DNA from: Kordiimonadaceae bacterium
Lineage (GTDB): Bacteria > Pseudomonadota > Alphaproteobacteria > Sphingomonadales > Kordiimonadaceae
DNA length: 37,133 nucleotides
Assembly: GCA_030148905.1 (NCBI GenBank)
Contig: JASBSO010000156.1
Location: forward strand, 1 to 37,133
Reading direction: 5' to 3'
The position numbers were made by a program, and so were the translations under genes. Within the stretch, counting starts at the first letter, position 1. The number at the start of each line of letters is the position of its first letter. Of the stretch, positions 26,091 to 35,525 are shown piece after piece. A model generated the notes under the pieces. It searched no databases and was not told where the DNA came from. It worked only from the letters and a program-made list of their open reading frames with translations.

Positions 26091-27842
26091 TTAGCTGGCG
26101 AGCGCTTGCAGGCGCCCAGAAAGATACTGAATGCGTGCTTTTGACCGGCTCAACTTGCCCGATGAGGTGCGGGGTAGCGAGCGCGGTGGCACCAGCTCGA
26201 TAATGCAATTGATGCCGGTTTCGCGCTGAATATGTTTTTTCATATCGTCAACAAAGCGGGCGCGTTCGCTGGCGTCTCGCACGCCGAACTGCGCCAAGAT
26301 CATCGGCACTTCCTCGGCGTTTTCGCCGGGCACCGAAATTGCCGCCACATCCCCGTTTTTTACGCCGGGCAGTTGTTCGGCGGCCCATTCGATATCTTGC
26401 GGCCAGTGGTTGCGGCCATTGACAATGATCAGGTCTTTGGCGCGGCCCACAATGAACAGGTCACCGTCTTTCAAAAAGCCCATATCGCCGGTGTCCAGCC
26501 ACCGGTCTTCGGACAAAACCGCCTTGGTGGTCTCCGGGTCATTGAAATACCCCGCCATCACCGACGTCCCGCGGACAAACACACGGCCAACAACGCCGCC
26601 GTCGACGACGGCGTCGTCTTCGTCGCGGATTTCCACTTCATATTCAGGCAGAGGGCGACCACAGTTTACCACCTCGCGGTAGCGCGGTTCGTGCGCCGCA
26701 CCGTTGACCAGAATATGTCGCTCGCCCGCCAGGCGGGCTTCTTCCACGCGCTCGATCGAAATGCCCTTGCCAACCTCACCAAAACTGACGCCAAGCGTAC
26801 ATTCTGCCAGGCCGTAGCTGGGCAAAAACGCGTTTTCTGAAAACCCGACCTTGGCAAAGGTATCGGCAAAGGCACGCATCACATCGGGGCGGATCATATC
26901 GCCGCCAATGCCGGCAACGCGGACCGACGACAAATCCAGATCGTCCATCGCGTTGGCGCGCAGCGAGGCGCGCCGCGTGCAAATGTCAAATCCAAAGGTT
27001 GGGCTGTAGGTAATGGTGCCGCGATTGGCCGACATAATGCGCAGCCAGGTCAAGGGGCGACGGGCATATTCTTCGGTTGGGATGAAATCAACCGAGCACT
27101 GCGATGTCACCGTCGTCAGGAACGTCCCAACAAGGCCCATGTCATGATAAAAAGGTAACCACGAGACACAGCGGTCGTCGTCGCGCATTTGCACCCCGTG
27201 TTCGCCCATGCCGCGTGTGTTCGACAAAAGCGACCGGTGGGTTACTGCGACACCGTGCGGAAAGCGGGTGCTGCCCGACGAATATTGCAGATAAGACAAA
27301 TCGTCAGGGCTGGGCAGGGCCAGGTCGCCGTCACCCGCATAGGCCATATAATCGCTGAGGGCGCCGCTGAACCGCAGGTCAACATCGGTACTGGCTTGTT
27401 CAACCATATCCTGCATGAAGGCGGGGGCCATGACGCCGGTGGCCTCGCACGATTTCATTTGCCCGTTCAGTTGGTTGATATAACCGTCTTTACCGCCAAA
27501 ACTGGTCGGCAACGGCAGGGGAACAGGCAACACGCTTGCGTATTGGCAGCCCAGAAAAAACACAACAAAATCGGCGCTGGTTTGCGCAATCAGCGCAATG
27601 CGGTCACCGCGCTCGAACCCCATGGCGGTCAGTTTTTTAGCGAGCGCAACGGCTTTTTCGCGAACCTCGGCCCATGTCAACGCTTCGACAAGGTCGCCCC
27701 GGCCACTGAAAAAATTCACCCCGCGCTTGCCTTTGGCGGCATAGTCGAGGGCCTCAGTCAGTGTTGGGAAATCCGCCATGCGACGCGGCAGGCTGTCGTC
27801 CAGCGTGGGTGTAACACCTGTAATCAATTCATTTCCAACCAT
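26091..27842 (-). CDS. aasR: Fatty acyl-AMP ligase / acyl-ACP synthetase (AasR-like)
   Basis: YLQYSSGSTRFPHGVAVTH, VGRAKDLIIVNGRNHWPQDIE (FAAL hallmark), SGKLSRSKARIQYL; start taken at MVGNELITGVTPTLDD. Confidence 0.88.
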   Translation of the reverse strand: MVGNELITGVTPTLDDSLPRRMADFPTLTEALDYAAKGKRGVNFFSGRGDLVEALTWAEVREKAVALAKKLTAMGFERGDRIALIAQTSADFVVFFLGCQYASVLPVPLPLPTSFGGKDGYINQLNGQMKSCEATGVMAPAFMQDMVEQASTDVDLRFSGALSDYMAYAGDGDLALPSPDDLSYLQYSSGSTRFPHGVAVTHRSLLSNTRGMGEHGVQMRDDDRCVSWLPFYHDMGLVGTFLTTVTSQCSVDFIPTEEYARRPLTWLRIMSANRGTITYSPTFGFDICTRRASLRANAMDDLDLSSVRVAGIGGDMIRPDVMRAFADTFAKVGFSENAFLPSYGLAECTLGVSFGEVGKGISIERVEEARLAGERHILVNGAAHEPRYREVVNCGRPLPEYEVEIRDEDDAVVDGGVVGRVFVRGTSVMAGYFNDPETTKAVLSEDRWLDTGDMGFLKDGDLFIVGRAKDLIIVNGRNHWPQDIEWAAEQLPGVKNGDVAAISVPGENAEEVPMILAQFGVRDASERARFVDDMKKHIQRETGINCIIELVPPRSLPRTSSGKLSRSKARIQYLSGRLQALAS

Positions 27843-28127
27843 GCCAGCCCCGGATGGCCCATCACTATTATTCGTACACGTTACCCAACACAAACCGAAT
27901 CAACAAGCGCTTAAGCGAGGCGCCGATCTGGCGCGGTGCCCGCACATTTGGACAAATGCGGTGAAAATCGGTTGCGTGTTCTTGAAGCCGCTGATCTATT
28001 TTATAGCATCAGAATGCCCCAGAATGTTACGGCTCAATTACAGTCTGGAACGCATTACTGCAAGCGAATTTTCAGGTGGTGGGCCGATCTGTAGCGGTGC
28101 ACAGAGCAAATCAGGGGGTGGGTCCGC

Positions 28128-29327
28128 ATGACGCAAAACACCAACACAGCGGTGCCGGATTGGGCGCAAATCCGCGCCGAAACGCCCGGCACTGCCGAGC
28201 GGCTTCATCTGGATAATTGCGGGTCGTCGCTGCTTCACATGTCGGTCATCACCCGGATGAAAACCCATTTTGAGCTGGAAATTGCCCTGGGTGGCTATGT
28301 GGCCCAGGAGCGCACCGCAGACGAGATTGAGGGCTTTTATGCCAGTGCCGCCCGCCTGATCGGCGCAAAGCCCGCAGAGATCGCGCTGACATCCAGCGCG
28401 GTCGATGCCTGGACCAAGGCCTTTTACAGCCTGGACTGGCAGGCGGGCGAGACCATCGTGACCGCCTACAATGAATATTGCAGCAACTATGTCGCCTATC
28501 TTGATGTGGCGGAAAAAAAGGGCGTCAAAATCCGTGTTGCCCGGTCCGACCCGGCGGGCGGGCTCGATTACGAGCATCTTGCAGGATTGGTAGACAGCAG
28601 CACACGGTTGATCAGCTTGTCGCATGTCTCGTCGTCCAGCGGCGATGTGATTGATGCGGTGCGGGTGGGCGCGACCGCAAAGGCGGCGCAGGTGCCGTTT
28701 CTTTTGGACGCGTGCCAATCGGTTGGGCAAATGCCCGTCGATGTTGGCACCATTGGCTGCGACATGTTGTCGGCGACATCGCGGAAATTTGTGGCCGGTC
28801 CGCGCGGGGTGGGGATGCTCTATATGTCCGAGGCCATGCGTGCGCGCACAACACCGGCGATGCCCACCAACCAATCTGCCGTCTGGAGCGGTACGAACAC
28901 CATCGAGCGCCGCACCGATGCCCGTGCCTTTGAAGCGTGGGAGCGCAGCGTCATGCTGCAGCTTGGCTTCAAACAGGCGATTGACAATAGTCTACATTGG
29001 GGGGTTGAGGCGGTGTCGGCGCGCATAAGCGACCGGGCCAAACGGCTGCGGGACGGTCTTGCGTCGCTCGACTGCGTGCGCCCTACATGCCCGCCCGGGG
29101 CCGAAGCCGCCATCATCACCTTTCAGCACGCACGGCTGTCGCCGCAGGATTTCAAGGCCTGGATGGATGCGCGCGGGATCGGGGTGCAGGTCGCATCGGT
29201 TGTGCATACCCGGCTTGATTTGGAAGCGCGCGGCATCGAGTCCACCATTCGGATTTCGCCGCATATATACACCAGCGACGACGAGATTGACCGCTTTCTC
29301 AGCGAAGTTCAGCGCGCGGGACAGTGA
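28128..29327 (+). CDS. Aminotransferase class V-fold PLP-dependent enzyme (cysteine desulfurase-like)
   Basis: FLLDACQSVGQMPVDVGTIGCDMLSATSRKFVAGPRGVGMLYM with the PLP Asp and Lys positions of class V. Confidence 0.85.
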   Translation: MTQNTNTAVPDWAQIRAETPGTAERLHLDNCGSSLLHMSVITRMKTHFELEIALGGYVAQERTADEIEGFYASAARLIGAKPAEIALTSSAVDAWTKAFYSLDWQAGETIVTAYNEYCSNYVAYLDVAEKKGVKIRVARSDPAGGLDYEHLAGLVDSSTRLISLSHVSSSSGDVIDAVRVGATAKAAQVPFLLDACQSVGQMPVDVGTIGCDMLSATSRKFVAGPRGVGMLYMSEAMRARTTPAMPTNQSAVWSGTNTIERRTDARAFEAWERSVMLQLGFKQAIDNSLHWGVEAVSARISDRAKRLRDGLASLDCVRPTCPPGAEAAIITFQHARLSPQDFKAWMDARGIGVQVASVVHTRLDLEARGIESTIRISPHIYTSDDEIDRFLSEVQRAGQ

Positions 29328-29908
29328 CGATCATGCCCAAACCGCGTCAACAGACCGAGCCCCAGCGCACCAAGAAAGTCACTGCTGATTGGCTGGAACG
29401 CGCGGGGCTTTATTATTTGGGGCGGTTTTCTGCCAGCGAAGCGCATTTCCGCACGGTGATGATGAGAAAAATCCAGCGCCGCCTGCCAGACGGCTGCGAT
29501 GTGCAAGCGCTTCACCATGACTGGCTGGATGCGCTGGTCGAAAAATTGAAGCGCTATGACTATCTCAATGACGCCACTTACGGCGAGGCGCGCATGCGGG
29601 CGCTGCGTGCACGGGGCAAGCCGCTGCGGCGTATCCGCGATGATTTACGGCACAAAGGCGTCCCCGACGATATGATTGCAAACCTGTTGAACGAGCTGGA
29701 CGACGGCGAGGGCCATCCGGATCTGCGTGCGGCGGTCCGCTATATCGAGCGGCGCCGTTTTGGTGCCTTTGCACGCGCGGGGTCAGAAAAGCCCTATGAC
29801 AAACAGCTTGCGGCCATGGCGCGTGCGGGATTTTCCTATGACATTGCCCGTGCTGTGCTGGATGCAGACGATCCGCACGGTCTGTTGGAGGATCAGACGT
29901 TGTCTTAA
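29324..29908 (+). CDS. recX: Regulatory protein RecX
   Basis: YYLGRFSASEAHFRTVMMRKI, LKRYDYLNDATYGEARMRALRARGKPLRRIRDDLRHKGVPDDMI is RecX-like; GTG start overlaps the previous stop. Confidence 0.85.
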   Translation: MTIMPKPRQQTEPQRTKKVTADWLERAGLYYLGRFSASEAHFRTVMMRKIQRRLPDGCDVQALHHDWLDALVEKLKRYDYLNDATYGEARMRALRARGKPLRRIRDDLRHKGVPDDMIANLLNELDDGEGHPDLRAAVRYIERRRFGAFARAGSEKPYDKQLAAMARAGFSYDIARAVLDADDPHGLLEDQTLS

Positions 29909-30492
29909 GGCGCGGTGGCGAACAGATCGCTTGGCCGGTCGATATCGCGCATCTCGTCAGGGCTGAATTCGTGCAAGGCGACCGTCAATTGGCCCGACCG
30001 CAGCAGCTGGGCCGCGCCCGTGTCGCCGTCGAGCGTCAAAAGCGCGTCAAAGCAGTGCCGCTGAAACAGCACCGGCGGCCCCGGTTTAGGGTAACGGGCA
30101 GCAACAGCGTCCAACGCAGGGGATCGAAGCGCCAGCATCGCCCGCAGCGACGCCGGTTTTAAAAACGGCATGTCACCAAGCAGTATCAGCATCCACTGAT
30201 ATTGCGGGTCCTTGCGCACGGCCTTTACGGCGAGGCGAAGGGATGTGGAGATGCCGCCCTCGGGGTGGGGGTTGACCATGGCCTCGCAGCCTGCGGCCTC
30301 GGCGATATGGTGCTGGTCGTCTGTGCGGCACACGACCAGCGGGGTGCCTGTGCCCAACTGCGTTGCCGTGTTTAGGACAGCGCCCAAAACTGTCTCTTTG
30401 CCTGTGTGCGCAATCAGCTTGTCGCCCGCACCCCAGCGCGAAGACAGCCCCGCCGCCAAAACCACGGGACGGATGTCGGGCGCATCACCCAC
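29905..30492 (-). CDS. MobA/MocA-like NTP transferase (molybdenum cofactor cytidylyltransferase type)
   Basis: VLAAGLSSRWGAGDKLIA...GKETVLG...ILLGDMPFLKPASLRAM...YPKPGPPVLFQRHCFDALLTLDGDTGAAQLL. Confidence 0.85.
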   Translation of the reverse strand: MGDAPDIRPVVLAAGLSSRWGAGDKLIAHTGKETVLGAVLNTATQLGTGTPLVVCRTDDQHHIAEAAGCEAMVNPHPEGGISTSLRLAVKAVRKDPQYQWMLILLGDMPFLKPASLRAMLALRSPALDAVAARYPKPGPPVLFQRHCFDALLTLDGDTGAAQLLRSGQLTVALHEFSPDEMRDIDRPSDLFATAP

Positions 30493-31429
30493 CTTTGGCC
30501 TGGCGCAGGGTTTGGATCATTTCTGCCAGGATCGACACGGCGATTTCTGCGGGCGACCGTGCGCCGATATCAAGGCCAACAGGGCCGGATATGCGGGCAA
30601 GCGCAGACGCATCAAAGCCATGTGTGCGCAGGCGGTCCAGCCGCTTGGCATGGCTTTTTTTGCTGCCCAATGCGCCAATATAAAAAGCTGGACTTTTCAG
30701 TGCCTCGGTCAATGCCGCGTCATCGATTTTGGGATCATGGGTCAGGGCGACAAGGGCCGTTCGGCTGTCAATGGTTCGCTGCGGCAGGGCATCATCGGGC
30801 CAATCGCATATGATGGCGGCGGGGGCCAGTTTGCGCGCCTCGACAAAGGCGGCACGCGGGTCGATCACCGCACAGTCAAACCCACACCGGTGCGCCATGG
30901 GCACCAGAAATTCAGCAATATGCACCGCACCGATAACGACCAGTTGGGGCGCTGGTTCGATTGCGATTTTTACGGTGTCGTCTGTATAGCTGACAACAGA
31001 CCCGCTGTTTTTCGACCCATCGGTTAGTGCCAAGCCATGACTGTTTGCTGTTAGGCAGGCGGCCTTCCGGCTGTCGATGGCGGCGAGTGCGGCGCTGAGC
31101 ACATCATCGTCGTTGGATGTAAGCGCGATAAGGAGGATGGTGATCTGACCGCCGCAGGCCAAACCCGCTGCGAAGGCGTTGTCATTTTCAACGCCGTAGG
31201 TCAGTCTGCGTACCGCGCCCGGCGGGGCGCTCACTGTGGTTGCCTCGGCGACGACTGCCCCCTCGACGCAGCCACCCGATACCGAGCCCGAGAAGCGACC
31301 ATCAGGTGCCACTACCAGCAAGCTGCCGACCGGACGTGGGGCCGATCCCCATGTCTCGGCGACGATGGCAAGACTAACCGCACCCTTTGATTGGAGCCAA
31401 TGTCTTGCAGTTGATAATTCTTCTCTCAT
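30485..31429 (-). CDS. XdhC/CoxI family protein
   Basis: [86 protein letters not shown]; overlaps the mocA-like start by 8 nt. Confidence 0.92.
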   Translation of the reverse strand: MREELSTARHWLQSKGAVSLAIVAETWGSAPRPVGSLLVVAPDGRFSGSVSGGCVEGAVVAEATTVSAPPGAVRRLTYGVENDNAFAAGLACGGQITILLIALTSNDDDVLSAALAAIDSRKAACLTANSHGLALTDGSKNSGSVVSYTDDTVKIAIEPAPQLVVIGAVHIAEFLVPMAHRCGFDCAVIDPRAAFVEARKLAPAAIICDWPDDALPQRTIDSRTALVALTHDPKIDDAALTEALKSPAFYIGALGSKKSHAKRLDRLRTHGFDASALARISGPVGLDIGARSPAEIAVSILAEMIQTLRQAKGG

Positions 31430-31541
31430 TCGCGGTATTCTGACTTCGTTTTTTATTTCAGCCCTGTTATGTAGGCGGCCATGCTGCACCTTTGCGCGTT
31501 CAAAAGCGCGGGGCAAGTACTGCAAAAGAGTGAGGGACGTT

Positions 31542-33125
31542 ATGGCAATTTTTTCGCAACCAGCAGGCCGAAATTTTTTGGGGCAGTCTGCTGAATGGTA
31601 CAAGACCCTGATCTTGGGCTTTTTGCTGATCAATCCCATCCTGTACTTTGCGGTCGACCCCTATCTGGCGGGCTGGGTTCTGGTGATCGAGTTCATTTTC
31701 ACCCTGGCGATGGCGCTAAAATGCTACCCCCTGCAGCCCGGCGGATTGCTGGCGATCGAAGCGGTCTTTTTGGGCATGACATCGCCCGCAACAATTTATC
31801 ATGAATTACAGGAAAACCTGCCGGTGATCCTGCTGCTGATCTTCATGGTCGCAGGTATTTATTTCATGAAGAATATGCTGCTGTTCGTATTCACCAAGCT
31901 GATTGTCAATGTCCGCAGCAAAGTGATGTTGTCGCTGTTGTTCAGCGTTGCTGCGGCTGTTCTCTCGGCGTTTCTCGACGCGTTGACCGTCACCGCCGTT
32001 GTGATTTCGGTGTCGGTCGGATTTTACAGCATCTATCACAAGGTGGCGTCGGGCAAATCCTTCCACGACAAGCATGACCACAGCCACGATGCCAGCATGG
32101 ATAAGGTCAGCCATGACGATCTGGAGCAGTTCCGTGCCTTTTTGCGCAGCCTGATGATGCACGCCGCTGTCGGCACCGCGCTGGGCGGTGTGACCACGCT
32201 GGTTGGCGAGCCACAAAATCTGCTGATTGCCGAGCGGGCTGGTTGGGAATTTGGGGAGTTTTTCCTCCGCATGGCACCGGTGACCATGCCGGTGCTTGTG
32301 GTTGGCTTGTTGACTTGCATTGGCCTTGAGATGACCAGATCCTTTGGATACGGCGCTGCCATTCCAGAAAAAGTTCTGCACATTTTGTCGGATTATGACC
32401 GCTATACCAGCGAACGCCGTACGCCTGCCGAAAAGGCATCGCTGATCGCCCAGGGTGTTGTGGCGCTCTGGTTGGTGATCGGGTTGATGTTCCACCTCGC
32501 CGAGGTTGGCCTGATCGGCCTGAGCGTGATTGTGCTGGCCACCGCCTTGACCGGCGTGACCGAAGAACACCAGATCGGCCATGCCTTTGAAGAGGCGCTG
32601 CCATTTACCGCGCTTTTGGCGGTGTTTTTCGGTGTTGTCGCGGTGATCAAGGACCTCAGCCTGTTCGCACCGGTGACAGAATTTGTCCTGTCGCTTGAAG
32701 GCCAGGGCCAGATTGTCGCGCTCTATATTGCCAATGGCTTGTTGTCGGCGATTTCCGACAATGTGTTTGTGGCCACCGTTTATGTTGGTGAAACCGCGCG
32801 CGCGCTGGCGCAGGGCGTGATCAGTCGCGACACTTTTGACTTGATGGCGGTGGCGATCAATACCGGCACCAACATCCCGTCGGTGGCAACGCCCAATGGT
32901 CAGGCCGCCTTTTTGTTCCTGTTAACCAGTGCGCTGGCGCCTTTAATTCGTCTCAGCTATTTTAAAATGGTGTCGATGGCGCTGCCCTATACGATCACCA
33001 TGTCGATTACCGGATTTATTGCTGTTCTATACTTGCTGAACCCGGCAACAGACGCGCTGTATGATGCGCATTTGATCGAACATCACAGCGCCGCGCCAAG
33101 CCAGGACGCCCCAGCGCATCATTAA
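31542..33125 (+). CDS. nhaB: Na+/H+ antiporter NhaB
   Basis: [40 protein letters not shown]...[40 protein letters not shown]; start taken at [14 protein letters not shown]. Confidence 0.93.
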   Translation: MAIFSQPAGRNFLGQSAEWYKTLILGFLLINPILYFAVDPYLAGWVLVIEFIFTLAMALKCYPLQPGGLLAIEAVFLGMTSPATIYHELQENLPVILLLIFMVAGIYFMKNMLLFVFTKLIVNVRSKVMLSLLFSVAAAVLSAFLDALTVTAVVISVSVGFYSIYHKVASGKSFHDKHDHSHDASMDKVSHDDLEQFRAFLRSLMMHAAVGTALGGVTTLVGEPQNLLIAERAGWEFGEFFLRMAPVTMPVLVVGLLTCIGLEMTRSFGYGAAIPEKVLHILSDYDRYTSERRTPAEKASLIAQGVVALWLVIGLMFHLAEVGLIGLSVIVLATALTGVTEEHQIGHAFEEALPFTALLAVFFGVVAVIKDLSLFAPVTEFVLSLEGQGQIVALYIANGLLSAISDNVFVATVYVGETARALAQGVISRDTFDLMAVAINTGTNIPSVATPNGQAAFLFLLTSALAPLIRLSYFKMVSMALPYTITMSITGFIAVLYLLNPATDALYDAHLIEHHSAAPSQDAPAHH

Positions 33126-33135
33126 CTCGGTACCC

Positions 33136-33159
33136 GTGGCGGGTGTGCAAGCCCGCCAC
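33136..33159 (+). terminator. Strong hairpin after nhaB, possible terminator (no T-run)
   Basis: GTGGCGGG-tgtgcaag-CCCGCCAC, perfect 8-bp stem 11 nt after the stop codon. Confidence 0.45.
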
Positions 33160-33231
33160 ACACCGCTATCAAAATCCGATATTCTCTTGATTTATCGGGA
33201 TTTATGTTGATTCCGAAACGAATCTCTCTAC

Positions 33232-33260
33232 TTGATTGATTCTTAACAGATGCCTAAGAT
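33232..33260 (+). promoter_or_regulatory. Putative sigma-70-type promoter for the cold-shock gene
   Basis: TTGATT-N17-TAAGAT, 29 nt upstream of the ATG at 33290. Confidence 0.5.
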
Positions 33261-33289
33261 GTGATGTGTGACGAGGCAGGGGAATCCCG

Positions 33290-33838
33290 ATGAATAGCGG
33301 AAAACCGGTCGAAGTGCCGGAGGAAGCCGAAGCGCTCGAAGTAATTAATGGGCGGGTCAAGTGGTTTGACGCCGTCAAGGGATATGGTTTTATTGTCCCA
33401 GAAGACACTGGTGGCGACGTTTTACTGCACTTTTCTGTATTGCGTGAAATTGGCCGCCGTTCGGTCCCCGAAGGTGCAGCCGTGACCTGCGAATCGGTGA
33501 GCCGCGACCGCGGCAGACAAGCTGTGCGTGTCATTTCGCTCGACCTTTCAACCGCAGTGACCCCAGAAGACCTTGGCAGATCCTCGTTTTCGCACCCCGG
33601 TATGGACGTCGATGTCAAATCAGAATTCGAAGACGTGACGGTCAAATGGTTCAACCGTGTCAAGGGCTATGGCTTTGTCACCCGGGGCGAGGGCACACAG
33701 GATATCTTTGTCCATATTGAAACCTTGCGCCGTGCGGGTTTGACCGACCTTGACCCCGGCCAGGAGGTGCGCGTGCGCATCGGCGACGGTGAACGTGGGC
33801 CATTGGTGGCGCAAATCGCCTTGCCTGGCGACGCGTAA
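33290..33838 (+). CDS. Two-domain cold-shock (CSD) protein
   Basis: Two CSD repeats: [31 protein letters not shown] and [31 protein letters not shown]. Confidence 0.95.
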   Translation: MNSGKPVEVPEEAEALEVINGRVKWFDAVKGYGFIVPEDTGGDVLLHFSVLREIGRRSVPEGAAVTCESVSRDRGRQAVRVISLDLSTAVTPEDLGRSSFSHPGMDVDVKSEFEDVTVKWFNRVKGYGFVTRGEGTQDIFVHIETLRRAGLTDLDPGQEVRVRIGDGERGPLVAQIALPGDA

Positions 33839-33856
33839 GCCCGGTAAGCTGGGTGC

Positions 33857-34363
33857 ATGACACCCTTTCTGTTTTCCCATATCCGAACTCTTGTTCTCGG
33901 CGCTGTGATCGTGTGGCTCGCAGCGGTCGCGGTCTATGCCCAGCAACCCGCACAGGGACTTATCCAGCACAGCGTCAGTCCCGATCCGGTGGTGGTCACC
34001 ACCGCGGATGGCAGCAAGCACCAGTTCACCGTGGAGTTGGCGGTGACCGAACGCGAACAGCAGCAAGGCTTGATGTTCCGCGAGTCGCTGGATGACGACA
34101 AGGGCATGTTGTTTCCGTATCAGCGGGCGGATTTCCGGTCTTTCTGGATGCGCAACACCCTGATTCCGCTGGATATCATATATATTAAGCGCGGCGGTCG
34201 TATTGCCAATATCATCACTGCCGAGCCCCAGACCGATACCTCGCGCCCCTCCAAGGGCCGGGTGATTGCGGTGCTGGAACTGCGCGGCGGCCTTGCGGGC
34301 GAGTTGGGGATTGCACCGGGTGATGTGGTTCAGCACCCGCTGATCGTCGGGTCGGTGCAGTGA
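33857..34363 (+). CDS. DUF192 family secreted protein
   Basis: EREQQQGLMFRESLDDDKGMLFPYQRADFRSFWMRNTLIPLDIIYI. Confidence 0.9.
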   Translation: MTPFLFSHIRTLVLGAVIVWLAAVAVYAQQPAQGLIQHSVSPDPVVVTTADGSKHQFTVELAVTEREQQQGLMFRESLDDDKGMLFPYQRADFRSFWMRNTLIPLDIIYIKRGGRIANIITAEPQTDTSRPSKGRVIAVLELRGGLAGELGIAPGDVVQHPLIVGSVQ

Positions 34364-34818
34364 CCTGGGCCAAAAAGCGCACCGCCACGCCCGATATGGT
34401 GGCGGCCGCCAATCCGCCTGCGGGGTTCGCGCCGATCGAGTCCTGGTCGGCCTTTGGTTGGGAAAATGGCCCCATTTTCGAACGACGCACCGAAGAAGGC
34501 CTGCAGCGCGGCTTTCGCGTGGCGGAAAAACACGGCAACGCCGGCGGCTTTTGTCACGGCGGGATGCTGATGACCTTTGCTGATATTTTGCTGGCGTCGG
34601 CGGTGTATACCGTGGCGAAGCCGCCCATGGTCACCGTGCGGCTCAGCGTTGATTTTATTGCCCCTGCCCCCGTGGGGGCCTGGGTGGAAGGCCGCGCCTG
34701 GGTGACCGGCGTGGACGACCGCATTGTCTCCGGGCAGGGGAACATCACGGTGGACGACACCATTGTTGCCGCGCTGTCTGGCGCCTTCATGGTCAAAACG
34801 GTGACAAAGCAGACCTGA
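34360..34818 (+). CDS. PaaI-type hotdog-fold thioesterase
   Basis: GNAGGFCHGGMLMTFADILLASAVY...MVTVRLSVDFIAPAPVGAWVEGRA; GTG start overlaps the DUF192 stop. Confidence 0.88.
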   Translation: MTWAKKRTATPDMVAAANPPAGFAPIESWSAFGWENGPIFERRTEEGLQRGFRVAEKHGNAGGFCHGGMLMTFADILLASAVYTVAKPPMVTVRLSVDFIAPAPVGAWVEGRAWVTGVDDRIVSGQGNITVDDTIVAALSGAFMVKTVTKQT

Positions 34819-34923
34819 GGCTGAGTTTCTTGGGGCTGTCCTGATATTTTTCATCGCGTCGTGAAAATTTCCCCTTGCGTGTGCGGCCTGAAAACCCTAG
34901 AAACCCCCAGCGATTTACCCGGT

Positions 34924-35000
34924 CGGGGAGTGGCGCAGCCTGGTAGCGCACCTGTTTTGGGTACAGGGGGTCGCTGGTTCGAATCCAGTCTCCCCGACCA
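34924..35000 (+). tRNA. tRNA-Pro (anticodon TGG), CCA encoded
   Basis: Acceptor CGGGGAG/CTCCCCG, anticodon arm CCTGT-TTTGGGT-ACAGG, T-arm CTGG TTCGAAT CCAG, 77 nt. Confidence 0.95.
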
Positions 35001-35018
35001 CCAATCGCTTAAAAGATC

Positions 35019-35060
35019 AAAGCCCCCGGAGTACCAGGTCCGTGGGGCTTTCTTTTTCTC
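35019..35060 (+). terminator. Rho-independent terminator after tRNA-Pro
   Basis: AAAGCCCC...GGGGCTTTctttttct. Confidence 0.8.
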
Positions 35061-35116
35061 TGCACTGGCGCTAAGACATTTTTCGGTGATGTCGTCTGAG
35101 GAAGGGCGTTTCGATT

Positions 35117-35398
35117 ATGGCCAAGGCACGCATTTATCGTCCCGCAAAAACCGCAATGCAGTCGGGTACCGCCCGCACCAAGGCATGGCGGCTGGAATTT
35201 GAACGCGAGGGCGGCAAAAGCATCGACCCCTTAATGGGTTGGACCGGGTCCAGTGATATGACGGGTCAGGTGCGCCTGACATTTGACACCCAGGAAGAAG
35301 CCGAAGCCTATGCCAAACGCGTGGGTTTGGACGTTGAGGTGCGCGCACCGCATACCAGACGCCGCATCATCAAAACCTATGCGGACAATTTCAAATAG
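35117..35398 (+). CDS. NDUFS4-like accessory subunit of respiratory complex I
   Basis: AKARIYRPAKTAMQSGTARTKAWRLEFE...DPLMGWTGSSDMTGQVRLTFDTQEEAEAYAKRVGLDVEV. Confidence 0.93.
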   Translation: MAKARIYRPAKTAMQSGTARTKAWRLEFEREGGKSIDPLMGWTGSSDMTGQVRLTFDTQEEAEAYAKRVGLDVEVRAPHTRRRIIKTYADNFK

Positions 35399-35408
35399 CA
35401 TCGCACGC

Positions 35409-35485
35409 GGCCCCGTAGCTCAGTTGGATAGAGCAGTAGACTTCTAATCTTCAGGTCGTGGGTTCGAATCCTACCGGGGTCGCCA
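35409..35485 (+). tRNA. tRNA-Arg (anticodon TCT), CCA encoded
   Basis: GGCCCCG/CGGGGTC acceptor, D-arm GCTC/GAGC, anticodon loop CTTCTAA, T-arm GTGGG TTCGAAT CCTAC, 77 nt. Confidence 0.93.
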
Positions 35486-35525
35486 GCGCTGTTGCCGCAC
35501 CTGATTGAGCCGGGAGTGCCGCACA

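Noticed and set aside
26580-26605. GCCGTCG-a-CGACGGC palindrome and GTCGTC repeats
   Set aside because: Inside the acyl-AMP ligase CDS and explained by the Asp/Glu/Val-rich peptide DEDDAVVDGG.
27189-27914. 241-aa plus-strand ORF
   Set aside because: Antisense to the acyl-AMP ligase; no domain.
32065-32110. His/Asp-rich stretch [19 protein letters not shown] in NhaB as a possible novel metal-binding insert
   Set aside because: As I recall, NhaB proteins commonly have a His/Asp-rich loop at this position, so not unusual without alignment.
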